Assembly: GCF_001428435.1 (NCBI RefSeq) | Contig: NZ_LMSO01000001.1 | Span: 1,441,297 to 1,505,296, forward strand | Source of the DNA: Arthrobacter sp. Soil782 | Lineage (GTDB): Bacteria > Actinomycetota > Actinomycetes > Actinomycetales > Micrococcaceae | Direction: 5' to 3' | Length of the DNA stretch: 64,000 nt | Shown here: piece after piece, positions 15,670 to 25,594 of the stretch | Layout: every line of letters begins with the position of its first letter | Numbering within the stretch: the first letter of the stretch is position 1 | Made by a program: the position numbers and the translations under genes | Notes under the pieces: generated by a model | Database searches by the model: none | Seen by the model: only the letters and a program-made list of their open reading frames with translations | Told to the model about the DNA's origin: nothing

Positions 15670-18027
15670 ATGCACATTGCCGACACCCATGACCTGATCC
15701 GCGTGCAGGGTGCGCGAGAAAACAACCTGAGGGACATCAGCGTCGAAATCCCCAAACGGCGGCTGACCGTTTTCACGGGGGTCTCGGGATCCGGCAAAAG
15801 CTCTCTGGTCTTCGCCACGATCGCCGCGGAGTCACAGCGGATGATCAACGAAACCTATAGCGCCTTCGTGCAGGGATTCATGCCCACGCTTGCGCGTCCC
15901 GACGTCGATCTGCTCGAGGGGGTCACCACCGCGATCATCGTTGATCAGGAGCGGATGGGCGCCAATCCGCGCTCAACCGTCGGTACGGCCACCGATGCCA
16001 ACGCCATGCTGCGCATCCTCTACAGCAGGCTCGGATCCCCATACGTCGGTCCGCCCACCGCTTACTCCTTCAACGTTCCAACCCGCAAGGCGAGTGGCGT
16101 CATGTCGACAGACAAGGGCGGCCGGGTGGAAAAGAGTGTTGTCAGCCAGGCCGTCTACCTGGGTGGGATGTGCCCGCGGTGCGAGGGGATGGGCAACGTC
16201 AATGACATCGATCGAACGGCCCTGTATGACGACGCGAAGACGCTCGCCGACGGCGCGCTGACCGTTCCCGGGTACTCGATGGACGGCTGGTACGGCAGGT
16301 TGTTCGAGGGCATGGGATTGCCGATGAACAAGCCGATCGCCAAGTTCACAGCGAAACAGCTCGACACCATGCTGTACGCGGAGCCCACCAAGATCAAGGT
16401 CGAAGGAATCAACCTCACCTACGAGGGCATCATCCCGAAGATCCAAAAGTCGATGCTCTCCAAGGACCCTGAGGCGATGCAGCCGCACGTACGCCGGTTC
16501 GTCGAACGCGCAGTGACGTTCCAGACCTGCCCGGAATGCAAAGGGACACGACTCACCAAGGAGGCGCTCTCCTCCAAAATCAACGGCAGGAACATCGCCG
16601 AGCTCTGCGCGATGCAGATCAGCGACCTGGCCGACTGGCTGCGCGATCTCAAAGAACCCACCGTGGCGCCGCTCCTCAAGGGGCTGCAGCACCTTCTCGA
16701 TTCTTTCGCCGACATCGGCCTGGGCTACCTCTCGCTCGATCGGCCCGCTGGCACGCTTTCCGGCGGCGAGGCGCAGCGGACCAAGATGATTCGCCACCTC
16801 GGTTCCTCACTCACCGACGTCACCTACGTTTTCGACGAGCCCAGCATCGGTCTCCACCCGCACGACATCGAACGGATGAACCGGCTCCTGCTTCAGCTGC
16901 GGGACAAAGGGAACACGGTGCTCGTCGTTGAACACAAGCCGGAGACCATCACGATCGGCGACCACGTCATCGATTTGGGACCCGGAGCAGGCACGAAGGG
17001 CGGGACCCTCTGCTTCGAGGGAACCGTTGAGGGACTGCGGAAATCCGACACCATCACCGGTCGCCACCTCGACGACCGGGCCAGGCTCAAAGACACTGTT
17101 CGCCCGGCGGCGAAGGCGCTGGAGGTCAGGGGAGCGTCGACGCACAACCTGCAGAACGTGGACGTCGACATTCCGCTCGGCGTGCTGTGTGTTGTCACCG
17201 GCGTGGCCGGATCAGGCAAAAGCTCACTGATCCACGGCTCGGTGGCCAAACGGGACGGCGTCGTGGTTATCGACCAGGGAGCCATCCGCGGATCGCGGAG
17301 AAGCAATCCCGCCACGTACACCGGCCTGCTTGAGCCCATCCGCAAGGCGTTCGCCAAAGCGAACGCGGTCAAGCCCGCGCTGTTCAGCTCCAACTCGGAA
17401 GGCGCGTGCCCCACCTGCAACGGCGCCGGCGTTATCTACACCGAACTGGGGGTCATGGCCACCATGGAATCCACGTGCGAGGACTGTGAGGGCAAGCGGT
17501 TTCAGGCATCTGTGCTGGAGTACACCCTGGGTGGAATGAACATTGCCGAGGTACTTGCGATGCCCGTGTCGGAAGCCACCGCGTTCTTCGGTGAGGGTGA
17601 TGCCCGCACCCCGGCGGCGCACAAGGTCCTCGACCGGTTGGCCGACGTCGGTCTTGGCTACCTCAGTCTCGGCCAACCGCTCACCACGCTCTCCGGCGGT
17701 GAGCGGCAACGCCTGAAGCTGGCCAGCCAGATGGGCGAAAAGGGAGACATCTACGTTCTCGATGAGCCGACCACCGGTCTGCATCTGGCCGACGTCGAGC
17801 AGCTGCTCGGTTTGCTGGACCGCCTCGTCGACTCCGGGAAGTCGGTTCTGGTCATCGAGCACCATCAGGCAGTGATGGCGCACGCTGACTGGATCATCGA
17901 TCTTGGTCCCGGTGCCGGGCACGACGGCGGCAGGGTCGTTTTCGAGGGAACGCCGGCAGAACTTGTGGCTGGCGGAGATTCCACCCTCACGGGCCAGCAC
18001 CTGGCCGCCTATGTGGGACGAAGCTGA
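15670..18027 (+). CDS. UvrA-like ABC ATPase lacking the UvrB-binding domain (UvrA2/DrrC type)
   Basis: The 785-residue protein has two UvrA-type ABC cassettes: Walker A GVSGSGKSS near residue 37 and GVAGSGKSS near 512, signatures LSGGEAQR near 363 and LSGGERQR near 674, and Walker B VFDEPS and VLDEPTTGLH. Zinc-finger Cys pairs (CPRC, CPEC, CPTC, CEDC) are present. It is about 160 residues shorter than canonical UvrA and lacks the UvrB-binding insertion. Such paralogues are linked to tolerance of DNA-binding drugs rather than core excision repair. ATG 15670 is used; a TTG at 15658 is possible. No partner transporter or UvrB lies beside it. Confidence 0.9.
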   Translation: MHIADTHDLIRVQGARENNLRDISVEIPKRRLTVFTGVSGSGKSSLVFATIAAESQRMINETYSAFVQGFMPTLARPDVDLLEGVTTAIIVDQERMGANPRSTVGTATDANAMLRILYSRLGSPYVGPPTAYSFNVPTRKASGVMSTDKGGRVEKSVVSQAVYLGGMCPRCEGMGNVNDIDRTALYDDAKTLADGALTVPGYSMDGWYGRLFEGMGLPMNKPIAKFTAKQLDTMLYAEPTKIKVEGINLTYEGIIPKIQKSMLSKDPEAMQPHVRRFVERAVTFQTCPECKGTRLTKEALSSKINGRNIAELCAMQISDLADWLRDLKEPTVAPLLKGLQHLLDSFADIGLGYLSLDRPAGTLSGGEAQRTKMIRHLGSSLTDVTYVFDEPSIGLHPHDIERMNRLLLQLRDKGNTVLVVEHKPETITIGDHVIDLGPGAGTKGGTLCFEGTVEGLRKSDTITGRHLDDRARLKDTVRPAAKALEVRGASTHNLQNVDVDIPLGVLCVVTGVAGSGKSSLIHGSVAKRDGVVVIDQGAIRGSRRSNPATYTGLLEPIRKAFAKANAVKPALFSSNSEGACPTCNGAGVIYTELGVMATMESTCEDCEGKRFQASVLEYTLGGMNIAEVLAMPVSEATAFFGEGDARTPAAHKVLDRLADVGLGYLSLGQPLTTLSGGERQRLKLASQMGEKGDIYVLDEPTTGLHLADVEQLLGLLDRLVDSGKSVLVIEHHQAVMAHADWIIDLGPGAGHDGGRVVFEGTPAELVAGGDSTLTGQHLAAYVGRS

Positions 18028-18087
18028 CCGGATGCGCCGGACATCCGGTTGAACCGGCGGATGCTGCGTGGCCGATAATCTAGACGG

Positions 18088-20004
18088 ATGGAAACAACGC
18101 GGACGGTGACGGTAGCCATCATTGGCGCCGGTCCGCGTGGTATCTCCGTGCTCGAACGCCTGGCAGCGAACTGGGCCGCCCTGCCCGAGGGGAACCGGCC
18201 GCGGACCACGGTCCACCTGGTCGAGCCCTACGAGCCGGGGCCGGGCCATGTGTGGCGTACGGACCAGTCACGGCATTTCCTGATGAACACCCCGGCGCTG
18301 TTTCCGACGGTAGTGCCGGTGGGTGAGGCTGCCGCGGGACGGGCGCCATCGCTTGTTCCGGTGTCCTTCGACCATTGGCGCCAGCGGATGGTGGACTCCC
18401 CGGACAGTCGTCTCAGCGACGATGACCGGAAGGAACTCCAGTCACTCACCTTCGCTGATTTCCCGAGCCGTGCCCTGTACGGCCGCTACCTGGAGTGGAT
18501 CTACAGCTCGCTGACCGGGGCTCTTGGGGAGGGGTTCAAGGTGGTGGTTCACCGCTCCGAGGCGCAGCATGTGGAGCCGTTGACTGCGGGCTTCCGGGTG
18601 AGGCTGAGCGGGGGCGGCGCGGTGGTCAGTGACGCCGTCGTGCTTGCGCTGGGCCATCTGCCCGCCCAACTCAATCCTGAACAGGAAGCACTGCGTGACG
18701 GCGCGGCCCGGCTCGGCCTGCAGTACTGGCCGCCGAACGTACCCGCAGACGCCGACTGGAACCGGTTGCCTGCCCGCAAAACCGTGCTGGTGCGCGGGCT
18801 CGGTCTGAACTTCTTCGACATCATCACCCACCTCACGGAGGGCAGGGGCGGAAATTTCGTATCCAGCGGTCTGCCGGCAGGGCGGGCGTTGGACTATCAT
18901 CCTTCCGGGCGTGAGCCGCTGGTGGTCGCCGCGTCGCGTCGTGGCACCCCCTACCGTGCCAAGGCAAAGCTGGACAGCTATGTGCCGCGCAGCATCCAGC
19001 TCCGGTACTGCACACCCACCCGCGCTTCCCGCTTCGCGGCTGAGGGAATCCAGCCTGGTTTTGATCACGACCTTTGGCCGCTGCTGCACCGGGATGCTGT
19101 CTGGGCCTACTACGGCACGCTGGCACGCACGGCCGGTCTGCCGGACGCTTTCCTTCCCTCGCTTCAGGACGTGCTGGATGATGCCGATCAGGTCTGGCGC
19201 CGGCGGCTGGAGGAGCTCCTTGACGGGACAGTGGCTCCCGCTGACCGGTTGGACCTGGAGTCGCTCGCCAGTCCCTTCCGGCGGCACCGGTTCGCCTCTG
19301 AGGAGGAGTACAACCGTGCAGTGCTGGACTATCTGGAAGAGGACGCCGCCGGTTCCGACCGCGGCGAGAATGACCCATTGAAAATGGCGATTGGAGCCAT
19401 GAACGCCGGCCGATCCGTCATCAAGGAGATCGTGGCCGACGGCGGGCTGACCGAGGCGTCGTGGACTGCCGAACTGCGCGGTTGGTTCGAGCCGCTCGTC
19501 GAGGGCCTTGCGAGCGGACCGCCGGCCCTGCGTATCGAGCAGCTGGCAGCACTGGCTCGCAGCGGCATCGTGCGTTTTGCGGGCCCTGCGCCGCGGTTTG
19601 AGCTGGATGCCGCGCTTGGCCGGTTCACTGTTTCCTCGCCCTGGGTGGAGGGCGGGAAGTACGACGCCGGGGTCCTCGTCGAGGCGATGATGCCGGCTAA
19701 TCGGGTGTCCCAGAACCGGTCGGTCCTGCTTCGCCGGCTGCTGGAGGACGGCCTGGTCCGGGCGCGCACCATGATGTCGGAAGACGGTGTGCCTGAAGTG
19801 TCTCCCGGAATCGATGTCAGCAAGCCGCCGTACCGGGCAATCGGCGCCAATGGTTTGGCGCAGGAGAACCTCTATGTCCTCGGCCTGCAGCTGAGTTCCG
19901 TGCAGTGGGGGACGGCGATCGCCGCGGAAGCCGGCGCCTCCCTCGATGCCGGCAGCCGTACGCTGCGGGACGCCGACGACATCGCGCGCGCAATCCTTGC
20001 CTGA
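18088..20004 (+). CDS. FAD/NAD(P)-binding domain protein of unknown function
   Basis: This 638-residue protein opens with a dinucleotide-binding motif, VAIIGAGPRGISVLERL, then VHLVEPYEPGPGHVWRTDQ and FLMNTPALFPT, which match the N-terminal FAD-NAD(P) domain family found in large uncharacterised actinobacterial proteins and some siderophore or pigment clusters. A second Rossmann-like element (RKTVLVRGLGLNFFDIITHL) is near residue 230. The C-terminal NLYVLGLQLSSVQWGTAIAAEAGA resembles the closing FAD loop. TAATCT is 6 nt before the ATG, so the start is likely leaderless. Its reaction is unknown, and the neighbours do not help. Confidence 0.75.
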   Translation: METTRTVTVAIIGAGPRGISVLERLAANWAALPEGNRPRTTVHLVEPYEPGPGHVWRTDQSRHFLMNTPALFPTVVPVGEAAAGRAPSLVPVSFDHWRQRMVDSPDSRLSDDDRKELQSLTFADFPSRALYGRYLEWIYSSLTGALGEGFKVVVHRSEAQHVEPLTAGFRVRLSGGGAVVSDAVVLALGHLPAQLNPEQEALRDGAARLGLQYWPPNVPADADWNRLPARKTVLVRGLGLNFFDIITHLTEGRGGNFVSSGLPAGRALDYHPSGREPLVVAASRRGTPYRAKAKLDSYVPRSIQLRYCTPTRASRFAAEGIQPGFDHDLWPLLHRDAVWAYYGTLARTAGLPDAFLPSLQDVLDDADQVWRRRLEELLDGTVAPADRLDLESLASPFRRHRFASEEEYNRAVLDYLEEDAAGSDRGENDPLKMAIGAMNAGRSVIKEIVADGGLTEASWTAELRGWFEPLVEGLASGPPALRIEQLAALARSGIVRFAGPAPRFELDAALGRFTVSSPWVEGGKYDAGVLVEAMMPANRVSQNRSVLLRRLLEDGLVRARTMMSEDGVPEVSPGIDVSKPPYRAIGANGLAQENLYVLGLQLSSVQWGTAIAAEAGASLDAGSRTLRDADDIARAILA

Positions 20005-20048
20005 CGGGTGCCGTTATTGACGTGAGCCTTCGCACACCCATGGCGCTG

Positions 20049-20093
20049 AACGAAGAAGCGCTCCTCCGCAATGCGAAGGAGCGCTTCTTCGTT
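20049..20093. terminator. 17-bp perfect hairpin, terminator
   Basis: AACGAAGAAGCGCTCCT pairs perfectly with its reverse complement across an 11-nt loop. It stands between two convergent genes. Confidence 0.8.
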
Positions 20094-20100
20094 GGTTCAC

Positions 20101-20119
20101 CACGGCCTTACAGGCCGTG
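20101..20119. terminator. Second short hairpin before the secreted nuclease stop
   Basis: CACGGCCT-TAC-AGGCCGTG is a perfect 8-bp hairpin 24 bp beyond the stop of the leftward nuclease gene. It probably assists termination of that gene. Confidence 0.5.
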
Positions 20120-20142
20120 AAAAACCGTAGCCGCGACGAAAT

Positions 20143-23100
20143 CTAGCCGCGACGGGCATCCGCAAGGCACTTGCGGTACTCGGCCATGGCCTTGCCATAG
20201 CTGTTCGGGTGCCCGGCGCCAGGACCGCGCTCCGGCTTGACCGGGGCGACGCACTCCGCGCCGGCAACCGCTTCGATGGTGACCGGAAGGGTCACCGTCG
20301 TGCCGGATTCCTTGGCCACCAGAACGATGCTCCCCGCTCCCGGTGTTGCTGCCGGAACGGTGACCGTGACCTGCGCCGCGCCGTCCGTGACGGGCGTGGT
20401 GCCCAGCTGGGTGACCTTGCCGGCGGCGTCGACGAAGCTCGCCGACACGCTGGTGTTGATCGGGCTGCCTAGCGACGTAAGGTTCAGCTTTGCAACGTCG
20501 AAGGTGACAGTGTCACCAGCCGTGATGGTGGCCGGTGCATTCTTCACGATCACTGAGCGACGATCGAAGCTCGGGGACAGTGGGCTGTTCTGCTCGATGT
20601 AGCTGATCCAGGCGTCGCGGTCTACAAGTCCCGAGTCACGGACGTCGGTTCCCTGCTGGAAGACGGTGAAGTTATCGCCGCCCTGCGCCAGGAAACTGAA
20701 GGTGCCGATCCGGTACTCTGCAGCCGGGTCCAGCGGTGCGCCGTCAATCGTGACCGACGTGATGCGGGAGCCGGCTGCAAGATCCGGATTATAGGTGTAG
20801 GACACGTTGTCCGACAGCCCGAGCGCCAGGAAGGACCGGGATGAGCCTTCCGGCTGCCACTGCTGCTCCAGCATCGTGATGAACTGCTCACCGGTCAGGG
20901 TGACCGTCCACAGATTGTTGAGGAACGGCAGTACCGCATTCGCTTCGGCGTAGGTGATGACGCCGTCCTCACCGTAGTAGAGCTCGTTGCGCATGCCGCC
21001 GGGATTGATGACACCGATCTCGGCTCCGCCGCGTTCAGCGGATGAGAGCGAGTCCCGCAGTGAGTCAGCGATCAGGTTGCCGAGCGTTGACTCGGACGTC
21101 CGGTCATCACGCTTGCCGTTGACGAAGGCTGTAGTGATGTCCGCTGTCACGGATCCAACGGGCTGGTTGCCGATGACTGCTGCTTCGGCGAGCGCCGCGT
21201 CAACAATCGTCTTGACCTCGGCGACCCTCGGATAGGTTGCTACCAGCGCAGCCGGGTCAGTGGCCGTGCGTGCAACATTCTGCGCCGTATACGACTCGAC
21301 CTCACCGGTGGCGTTATCCACGGTGAGGGTGATGTGGCCGATGAACTCGCCGTAGGAGCCGGTCTGGATGATCGGACGGGTTTCGCCCTCAGCGCCAGGT
21401 ACAGGTGCATCCCACGCGTACTGCTTGTGCGTGTGGCCGGTGTAGATGGCGTCGACGAGCGGCGAGGTGCCGGTGACGATGTCAGCGAACGCGCCTCCCG
21501 CGGCCACCTCTGCCTCGATGGTGGAACCCTCGACGGCGCCGTCTCCGGCTCCCTCGTGATACTCGGCAATGATGACGTCGGCCAGGTCCTGGTCCTCGAT
21601 CTGCTGCGCCACGCGGTTTACGGCCTCGACGGGATCGCCGAAGTCGAGATCGGCGATTCCGTCAGGGCTCACCAGCGAAGGTGTTTCCTGGGTGACGGCA
21701 CCGATGATGGCAACGTCAATACCGCCCACGTTCACAATTTCGTACTCCTGCAGGGCAGGCGTGGTGGTTCCCTTCTGGTACACGTTGGCGCCCAGGTACG
21801 GGAACTCCGCGGCGTCGGCCACTCGGCCGCTCAGGTCAGCGAAACCGCCGTCGAACTCGTGGTTACCGACAGCCGAAGCGCGAAGGTCGAGGGCGTTGAG
21901 GACGTCGATGGTTGGCTGGTCCTGTGCAACCGAGGAGGCGAAGAGTGATGCTCCGATGTTGTCTCCGGCGGAGAGGAACAGCGAGTTCTCCTCGCCGTAC
22001 TGGGCGCGCAGTTCCTCGATGGTTCCAGCGAACTTCACGGTGTTCGAGTCGATACGCCCATGGAAGTCATTGATGCCCATGAGGTTGAGCTCGGTCGTGG
22101 TGTCCGCCGGTGCCAGGTTCAGGCCCACGATCACCGGATCGTGGTCACTCGCCCGGAACTGGTTCGGCGCGTAGAAGTCGGTGGCGTTGTAGTTGTAGCG
22201 GCTGTACTCAAGCGCTACGGATTCCACCGCGTTGATGTTCCATACGTCCACGCCGGATACCGCCGCGTCTGCTGCGGGGGAGGCGAGGATGTGGTCGAGG
22301 GAACCAACGAGTCCGGAGAAAACGTAGGAGTATCCATCAGTCTTGGCGCCCTGGTTGATGTAGCCGGCGTCGTACAGGACCTGCATGGGATCCTCAGCCG
22401 AGTAGGAGTTGAAGTCACCGGCAAGGAAGACCTTGTCTGTGCCCGCTTCAGTCTTCACCTGTTCAGCGAAGGCGACGAGAGCGGTTGCCTGCTCAACGCG
22501 GTCGGCATTGGATGCGCCCTGTCCGTCACCCTGGTCTGCGTTTTCGCCGCTGCCTGATCCCTTGGACTTGAAGTGGTTTGCGATGGCGAGGAACTTGGTG
22601 GAGTCATCACCGCCGACAATGTTGAAGGACTGCGCCAGGGGCTTGCGGGCATTTGAGAAGGCGACGTTGTCATCGAGGATGACGGACTGGCCAACAGGCT
22701 CCACAACCGACGTCTTGTAGATGAACGCGGTCCTGATGACGTCCTCGTTCTCGATGGCGGGCAAAGCGTCCGGTGAACGGACGTAGTCCCACACACCGGG
22801 GGCAGCCTCATTGAGCGCGGCAGTCAGCGTGGCAAGGGCGGCGTCCCGGTCCTTGCCGAACTTGGCCGAGTTCTCAATCTCCTCGAGGGAGACCACGTCC
22901 GCGTCCAGCCCGTTGATCGCCGCAACGATCTTCGCTTCCTGGCGCTCCAGGTTCTCTGCATTCGCTGCGCCGCGGGCATCACAGCCGCCGCGGACGGTGA
23001 CGGGATTGCCGTCGCGGTCCTCGTAGTACGTGCACCCGCTGAGCTGGTCACCCGTGGTGGTGAAGTAGTTCAGCACGTTGAAGGACGCAATTTTGACGTT

Positions 23101-24618
23101 GCCGCCAACGTTCTGGGGTGCGTCAGGACGTGATCCCTCGAACACGACGGGCTGAACTTCGGCGGAGTTCACAGCAGTGAGAGCGGTCAGCGGCTGGAAC
23201 TTCCAGGAGCTGTTGCGGAAATCGAAGACAACGGGCGAGGTGAAAGTTGCCGATGAGTTGACCCGCACCGGCTGCTCCGGTGTGAGGTAGGGCAACGGCT
23301 GGTCCATGTTGGCGCTGCTGAGGAAATTGGTGGTGGCGCCGTCGTCGAGCCTGACCCGGCGGGCAGCGTTGTCAGCGGAGACAGCAGCATTCTCGGCCGT
23401 TCCCGGCGGAGCGATTTCGGTGGGCTGCACCAGGGGACTGTCCCCGACGGCAAGAGTGATTTCCCCATACTGGTTCAGTGAGTAGTTGTCCGAGACCGTG
23501 AAGCCGTTGGTCGGCTGCACGAGCATTCCCTCGAGTGCTTCGCGTGCGGCATCATCTGCGGGGTACGCGATAGAGGCGGTCTTCACAGCCTCCGCGGGCT
23601 CCCCGGGCTTGGTCATTCCGCCGGCCAGGACGGTGATCTGTGAGAGGCCGAAGTATTCTCCGGCGGTGCCGGTTACCTCCACGAGGTCACCAACAGCAAC
23701 GTCAGCAACAGTGGCGGTCGAGTAGATGAAGATGCCGTCAGAGGCGGCATGATCCGCACCGAGGTCACCGCCGGTCCCGGGGGTCTGGATGTAGTAGCCA
23801 TCAAATCCGCCGGTGGGGTATGTGGCAGTTACTACGCCGCGGGTGGTGACAACCTGCCCTCCATACGGCGTTGCTCCACCCGTGCCCTGGATCTGATCGA
23901 TGGGGATCACTTCGCCCGGGGTGGGCGGTTCCGGTTCTGGCTCGGGTTCGCTTCCGGCCGTCTCACCAGCGGCATTGGTGGGAGTGACGGTTTCGGAAAC
24001 GGTGAAGTCGGTCAGGTTGTTGTCGGTGTCAACGCCGCCTGCGCGGTTCATCGACAGCGGGTTGCGGGTGCCGCCGGGCCCTTCTTCGCCTGCGGCCTCG
24101 AAGGTGTTGGACTCTCCGTATCCCAACAGGTCAACGACGCCGGGCGCGGCCACAACAGAGCCGACAGGCAGGTTGCTGACAGCAGTAGCTTGATTGGACA
24201 GGACGATGGTCCCGCTGCTCCCGCTGATATTCAACGAGCTAGTCACATCAGCCGCCGGCAGTGCTGCGCCAACAGAGCCGTTGCTGGACGCCTGGATGAG
24301 GAAGTTTCCGTTTGCCGGGATGCTTCCCTTCAGCGGCGCAACGCCGGTCGGGGCAACTACCCCCGTCGCTGAACGGTACTGAAGCGACCAGCCGTCCAGG
24401 CTCACCGGCGCATCGGTGGTGTTGATCAGTTCTACGAACTTGTGCGTGAACGGTGCGTTGGCACTGCCCCCGTTGACGTACGCCTCATTGATAACGACGC
24501 CGGCGCCCGCTTGGGCGTCGACGGTTTCCTCTGCGCTGGCTGGCGAGAACGCCATCGGTGAGGCAATGAGCCCGACCGAAAGCGCTGAGCACAGCGCGCC
24601 CCTCCACGAATTTTTCAT
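20143..24618 (-). CDS. Secreted ExeM/NucH-type endonuclease fused to a 5'-nucleotidase
   Basis: The 1491-residue protein starts with a Sec signal peptide (MKNSWRGALCSALSVGLIAS, cleavage near ASA-EE). Domains in order: a lamin-tail-like domain (about 40-160), an OB-like segment (about 250-330), an endonuclease/exonuclease/phosphatase domain from VKIASFNVLNYF (about 507) with SLEEIEN and AGDFN, a metallophosphoesterase 5'-nucleotidase from GINDFHGR (about 848) with GNHEFDGG and YTGHTHK, the 5'-nucleotidase C-terminal domain (GNLIADSLRD, NPGGMRNEL), and a C-terminal Ig-like tail. There is no LPXTG anchor. Together these would degrade extracellular DNA to nucleosides and phosphate. No Pho box was found upstream. 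Confidence 0.92.
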   Translation of the reverse strand: MKNSWRGALCSALSVGLIASPMAFSPASAEETVDAQAGAGVVINEAYVNGGSANAPFTHKFVELINTTDAPVSLDGWSLQYRSATGVVAPTGVAPLKGSIPANGNFLIQASSNGSVGAALPAADVTSSLNISGSSGTIVLSNQATAVSNLPVGSVVAAPGVVDLLGYGESNTFEAAGEEGPGGTRNPLSMNRAGGVDTDNNLTDFTVSETVTPTNAAGETAGSEPEPEPEPPTPGEVIPIDQIQGTGGATPYGGQVVTTRGVVTATYPTGGFDGYYIQTPGTGGDLGADHAASDGIFIYSTATVADVAVGDLVEVTGTAGEYFGLSQITVLAGGMTKPGEPAEAVKTASIAYPADDAAREALEGMLVQPTNGFTVSDNYSLNQYGEITLAVGDSPLVQPTEIAPPGTAENAAVSADNAARRVRLDDGATTNFLSSANMDQPLPYLTPEQPVRVNSSATFTSPVVFDFRNSSWKFQPLTALTAVNSAEVQPVVFEGSRPDAPQNVGGNVKIASFNVLNYFTTTGDQLSGCTYYEDRDGNPVTVRGGCDARGAANAENLERQEAKIVAAINGLDADVVSLEEIENSAKFGKDRDAALATLTAALNEAAPGVWDYVRSPDALPAIENEDVIRTAFIYKTSVVEPVGQSVILDDNVAFSNARKPLAQSFNIVGGDDSTKFLAIANHFKSKGSGSGENADQGDGQGASNADRVEQATALVAFAEQVKTEAGTDKVFLAGDFNSYSAEDPMQVLYDAGYINQGAKTDGYSYVFSGLVGSLDHILASPAADAAVSGVDVWNINAVESVALEYSRYNYNATDFYAPNQFRASDHDPVIVGLNLAPADTTTELNLMGINDFHGRIDSNTVKFAGTIEELRAQYGEENSLFLSAGDNIGASLFASSVAQDQPTIDVLNALDLRASAVGNHEFDGGFADLSGRVADAAEFPYLGANVYQKGTTTPALQEYEIVNVGGIDVAIIGAVTQETPSLVSPDGIADLDFGDPVEAVNRVAQQIEDQDLADVIIAEYHEGAGDGAVEGSTIEAEVAAGGAFADIVTGTSPLVDAIYTGHTHKQYAWDAPVPGAEGETRPIIQTGSYGEFIGHITLTVDNATGEVESYTAQNVARTATDPAALVATYPRVAEVKTIVDAALAEAAVIGNQPVGSVTADITTAFVNGKRDDRTSESTLGNLIADSLRDSLSSAERGGAEIGVINPGGMRNELYYGEDGVITYAEANAVLPFLNNLWTVTLTGEQFITMLEQQWQPEGSSRSFLALGLSDNVSYTYNPDLAAGSRITSVTIDGAPLDPAAEYRIGTFSFLAQGGDNFTVFQQGTDVRDSGLVDRDAWISYIEQNSPLSPSFDRRSVIVKNAPATITAGDTVTFDVAKLNLTSLGSPINTSVSASFVDAAGKVTQLGTTPVTDGAAQVTVTVPAATPGAGSIVLVAKESGTTVTLPVTIEAVAGAECVAPVKPERGPGAGHPNSYGKAMAEYRKCLADARRG

Positions 24619-24936
24619 TCGTCCTGTTTCTCCTTGCTTTTGGCCGGATTACGGCCGCGAGTGATGCCTGCTTCGGCAGTGAGCCTCGGCGGAACTGGCC
24701 ACGAAAGTGACAATAGGATCTGCCGGTGACATTCCGGTCGCGGCAAGCCAAGCACGCCGCAATGAACGGGTGGTTACCTCGCGGAGAACAGAGCAGCCGG
24801 GTTGAGACCATCAACGCGTTTCCCATCGTCGGCCCGGTGGTGCCGGACGTCGGCGTCCTAATATCCACCACTTCGTAGTGATGTAGACCACATCAGGCGC
24901 CTTGCACATTCAAGCACGAGTACTTGCTGTTGGGAA
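24619..24936. other. Intergenic region upstream of the secreted nuclease
   Basis: No gene is visible in these 318 bp. It should hold the nuclease promoter. The only clear structures are the inverted repeat TGATGT-N5-ACATCA (24879-24895), immediately preceded by CACT-TCGT-AGTG (24869-24880), which could be an operator or a hairpin between the two leftward genes. Confidence 0.4.
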
Positions 24937-25458
24937 CTACTGGCTGGAGTCGCGGAGTGTTCCCGTTGAGGGCTCACCGCCGGCACTGCCGACGAGGCAG
25001 ATCACCGACCGGCCGCCGTCGTCAGTCCATTCCGACTCGACCGGGTAAAAGTACTGGAGTGCCAGGGCGGACGCGTCATACTCCACGCCGACGAAGGCAG
25101 CGAATTCACCGCGGCAGAACTCCTGCGCCTGAGCGTCCGCTTCGCCGAGCCCGGGATAAACGCCTGCATCCAGCTCGGTTGTCGCGAATACTTCGAACGC
25201 GTGAGGTTCTTCGCAGGGAATTATCTGAATGTCCGGCTCCGCTGCGGTGCCGGAATCGGTCATGCACTGACCCTCTTGCAGGTCGTTCGCCGTGACGCTC
25301 GAGGCCTTCTGCGCCTCCGCTGCTTCGCTGCTCGCTGGCGCCGGCGGCTCGGAAGGTGAGGTGCCGTCGTCGTTCCCGGCCGTGCATCCGGTCGCTACTG
25401 CAGCTGCTGCTATCAGGGCAGCGGGCAGGAGAATTCGCCGGAGGGCGGCAGTCGTCAT
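24937..25458 (-). CDS. Lipoprotein with septum-formation family domain
   Basis: The 173-residue protein has a lipoprotein signal peptide with lipobox AVATGC (Cys near residue 25), then a Ser/Pro/Glu/Ala-rich linker, then a domain with the pattern LQEGQCM, PCEEPHAFEVFATTEL, QEFCRGEFAAFVG, and YFYPVESEWTDDGGRSVICLV. This is the actinobacterial septum-formation domain with conserved Cys pairs. It is expected on the outer face of the membrane; function is poorly known. The ATG at 25458 has AAGGAG at a good distance; a longer frame upstream adds residues without a ribosome binding site. Confidence 0.82.
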   Translation of the reverse strand: MTTAALRRILLPAALIAAAAVATGCTAGNDDGTSPSEPPAPASSEAAEAQKASSVTANDLQEGQCMTDSGTAAEPDIQIIPCEEPHAFEVFATTELDAGVYPGLGEADAQAQEFCRGEFAAFVGVEYDASALALQYFYPVESEWTDDGGRSVICLVGSAGGEPSTGTLRDSSQ

Positions 25459-25536
25459 TGAAATGCTCCTTGGAGTGAGACTTGGCACTTCCGGAGCCTA
25501 CCCGATGGGATTCGAGGCGACTGGCAGGGCTTAAGA

Positions 25537-25572
25537 CAGTTGCACCCCGTCCATCAGGACGGGGTGCAACTG
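25537..25572. terminator. Terminator behind tRNA-Ser(TGA)
   Basis: CAGTTGCACCCCGTCC pairs perfectly with GGACGGGGTGCAACTG across a 4-nt loop, directly 3' of the leftward tRNA-Ser. Confidence 0.85.
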
Positions 25573-25594
25573 GTGAGCTTGGCACGGCTCGATG

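Noticed and set aside
24619..24936. Possible Pho box upstream of the secreted nuclease
   Set aside because: I looked for GTTCA repeats with an 11-bp period on both strands and found none; only GTCAC-like words with wrong spacing.
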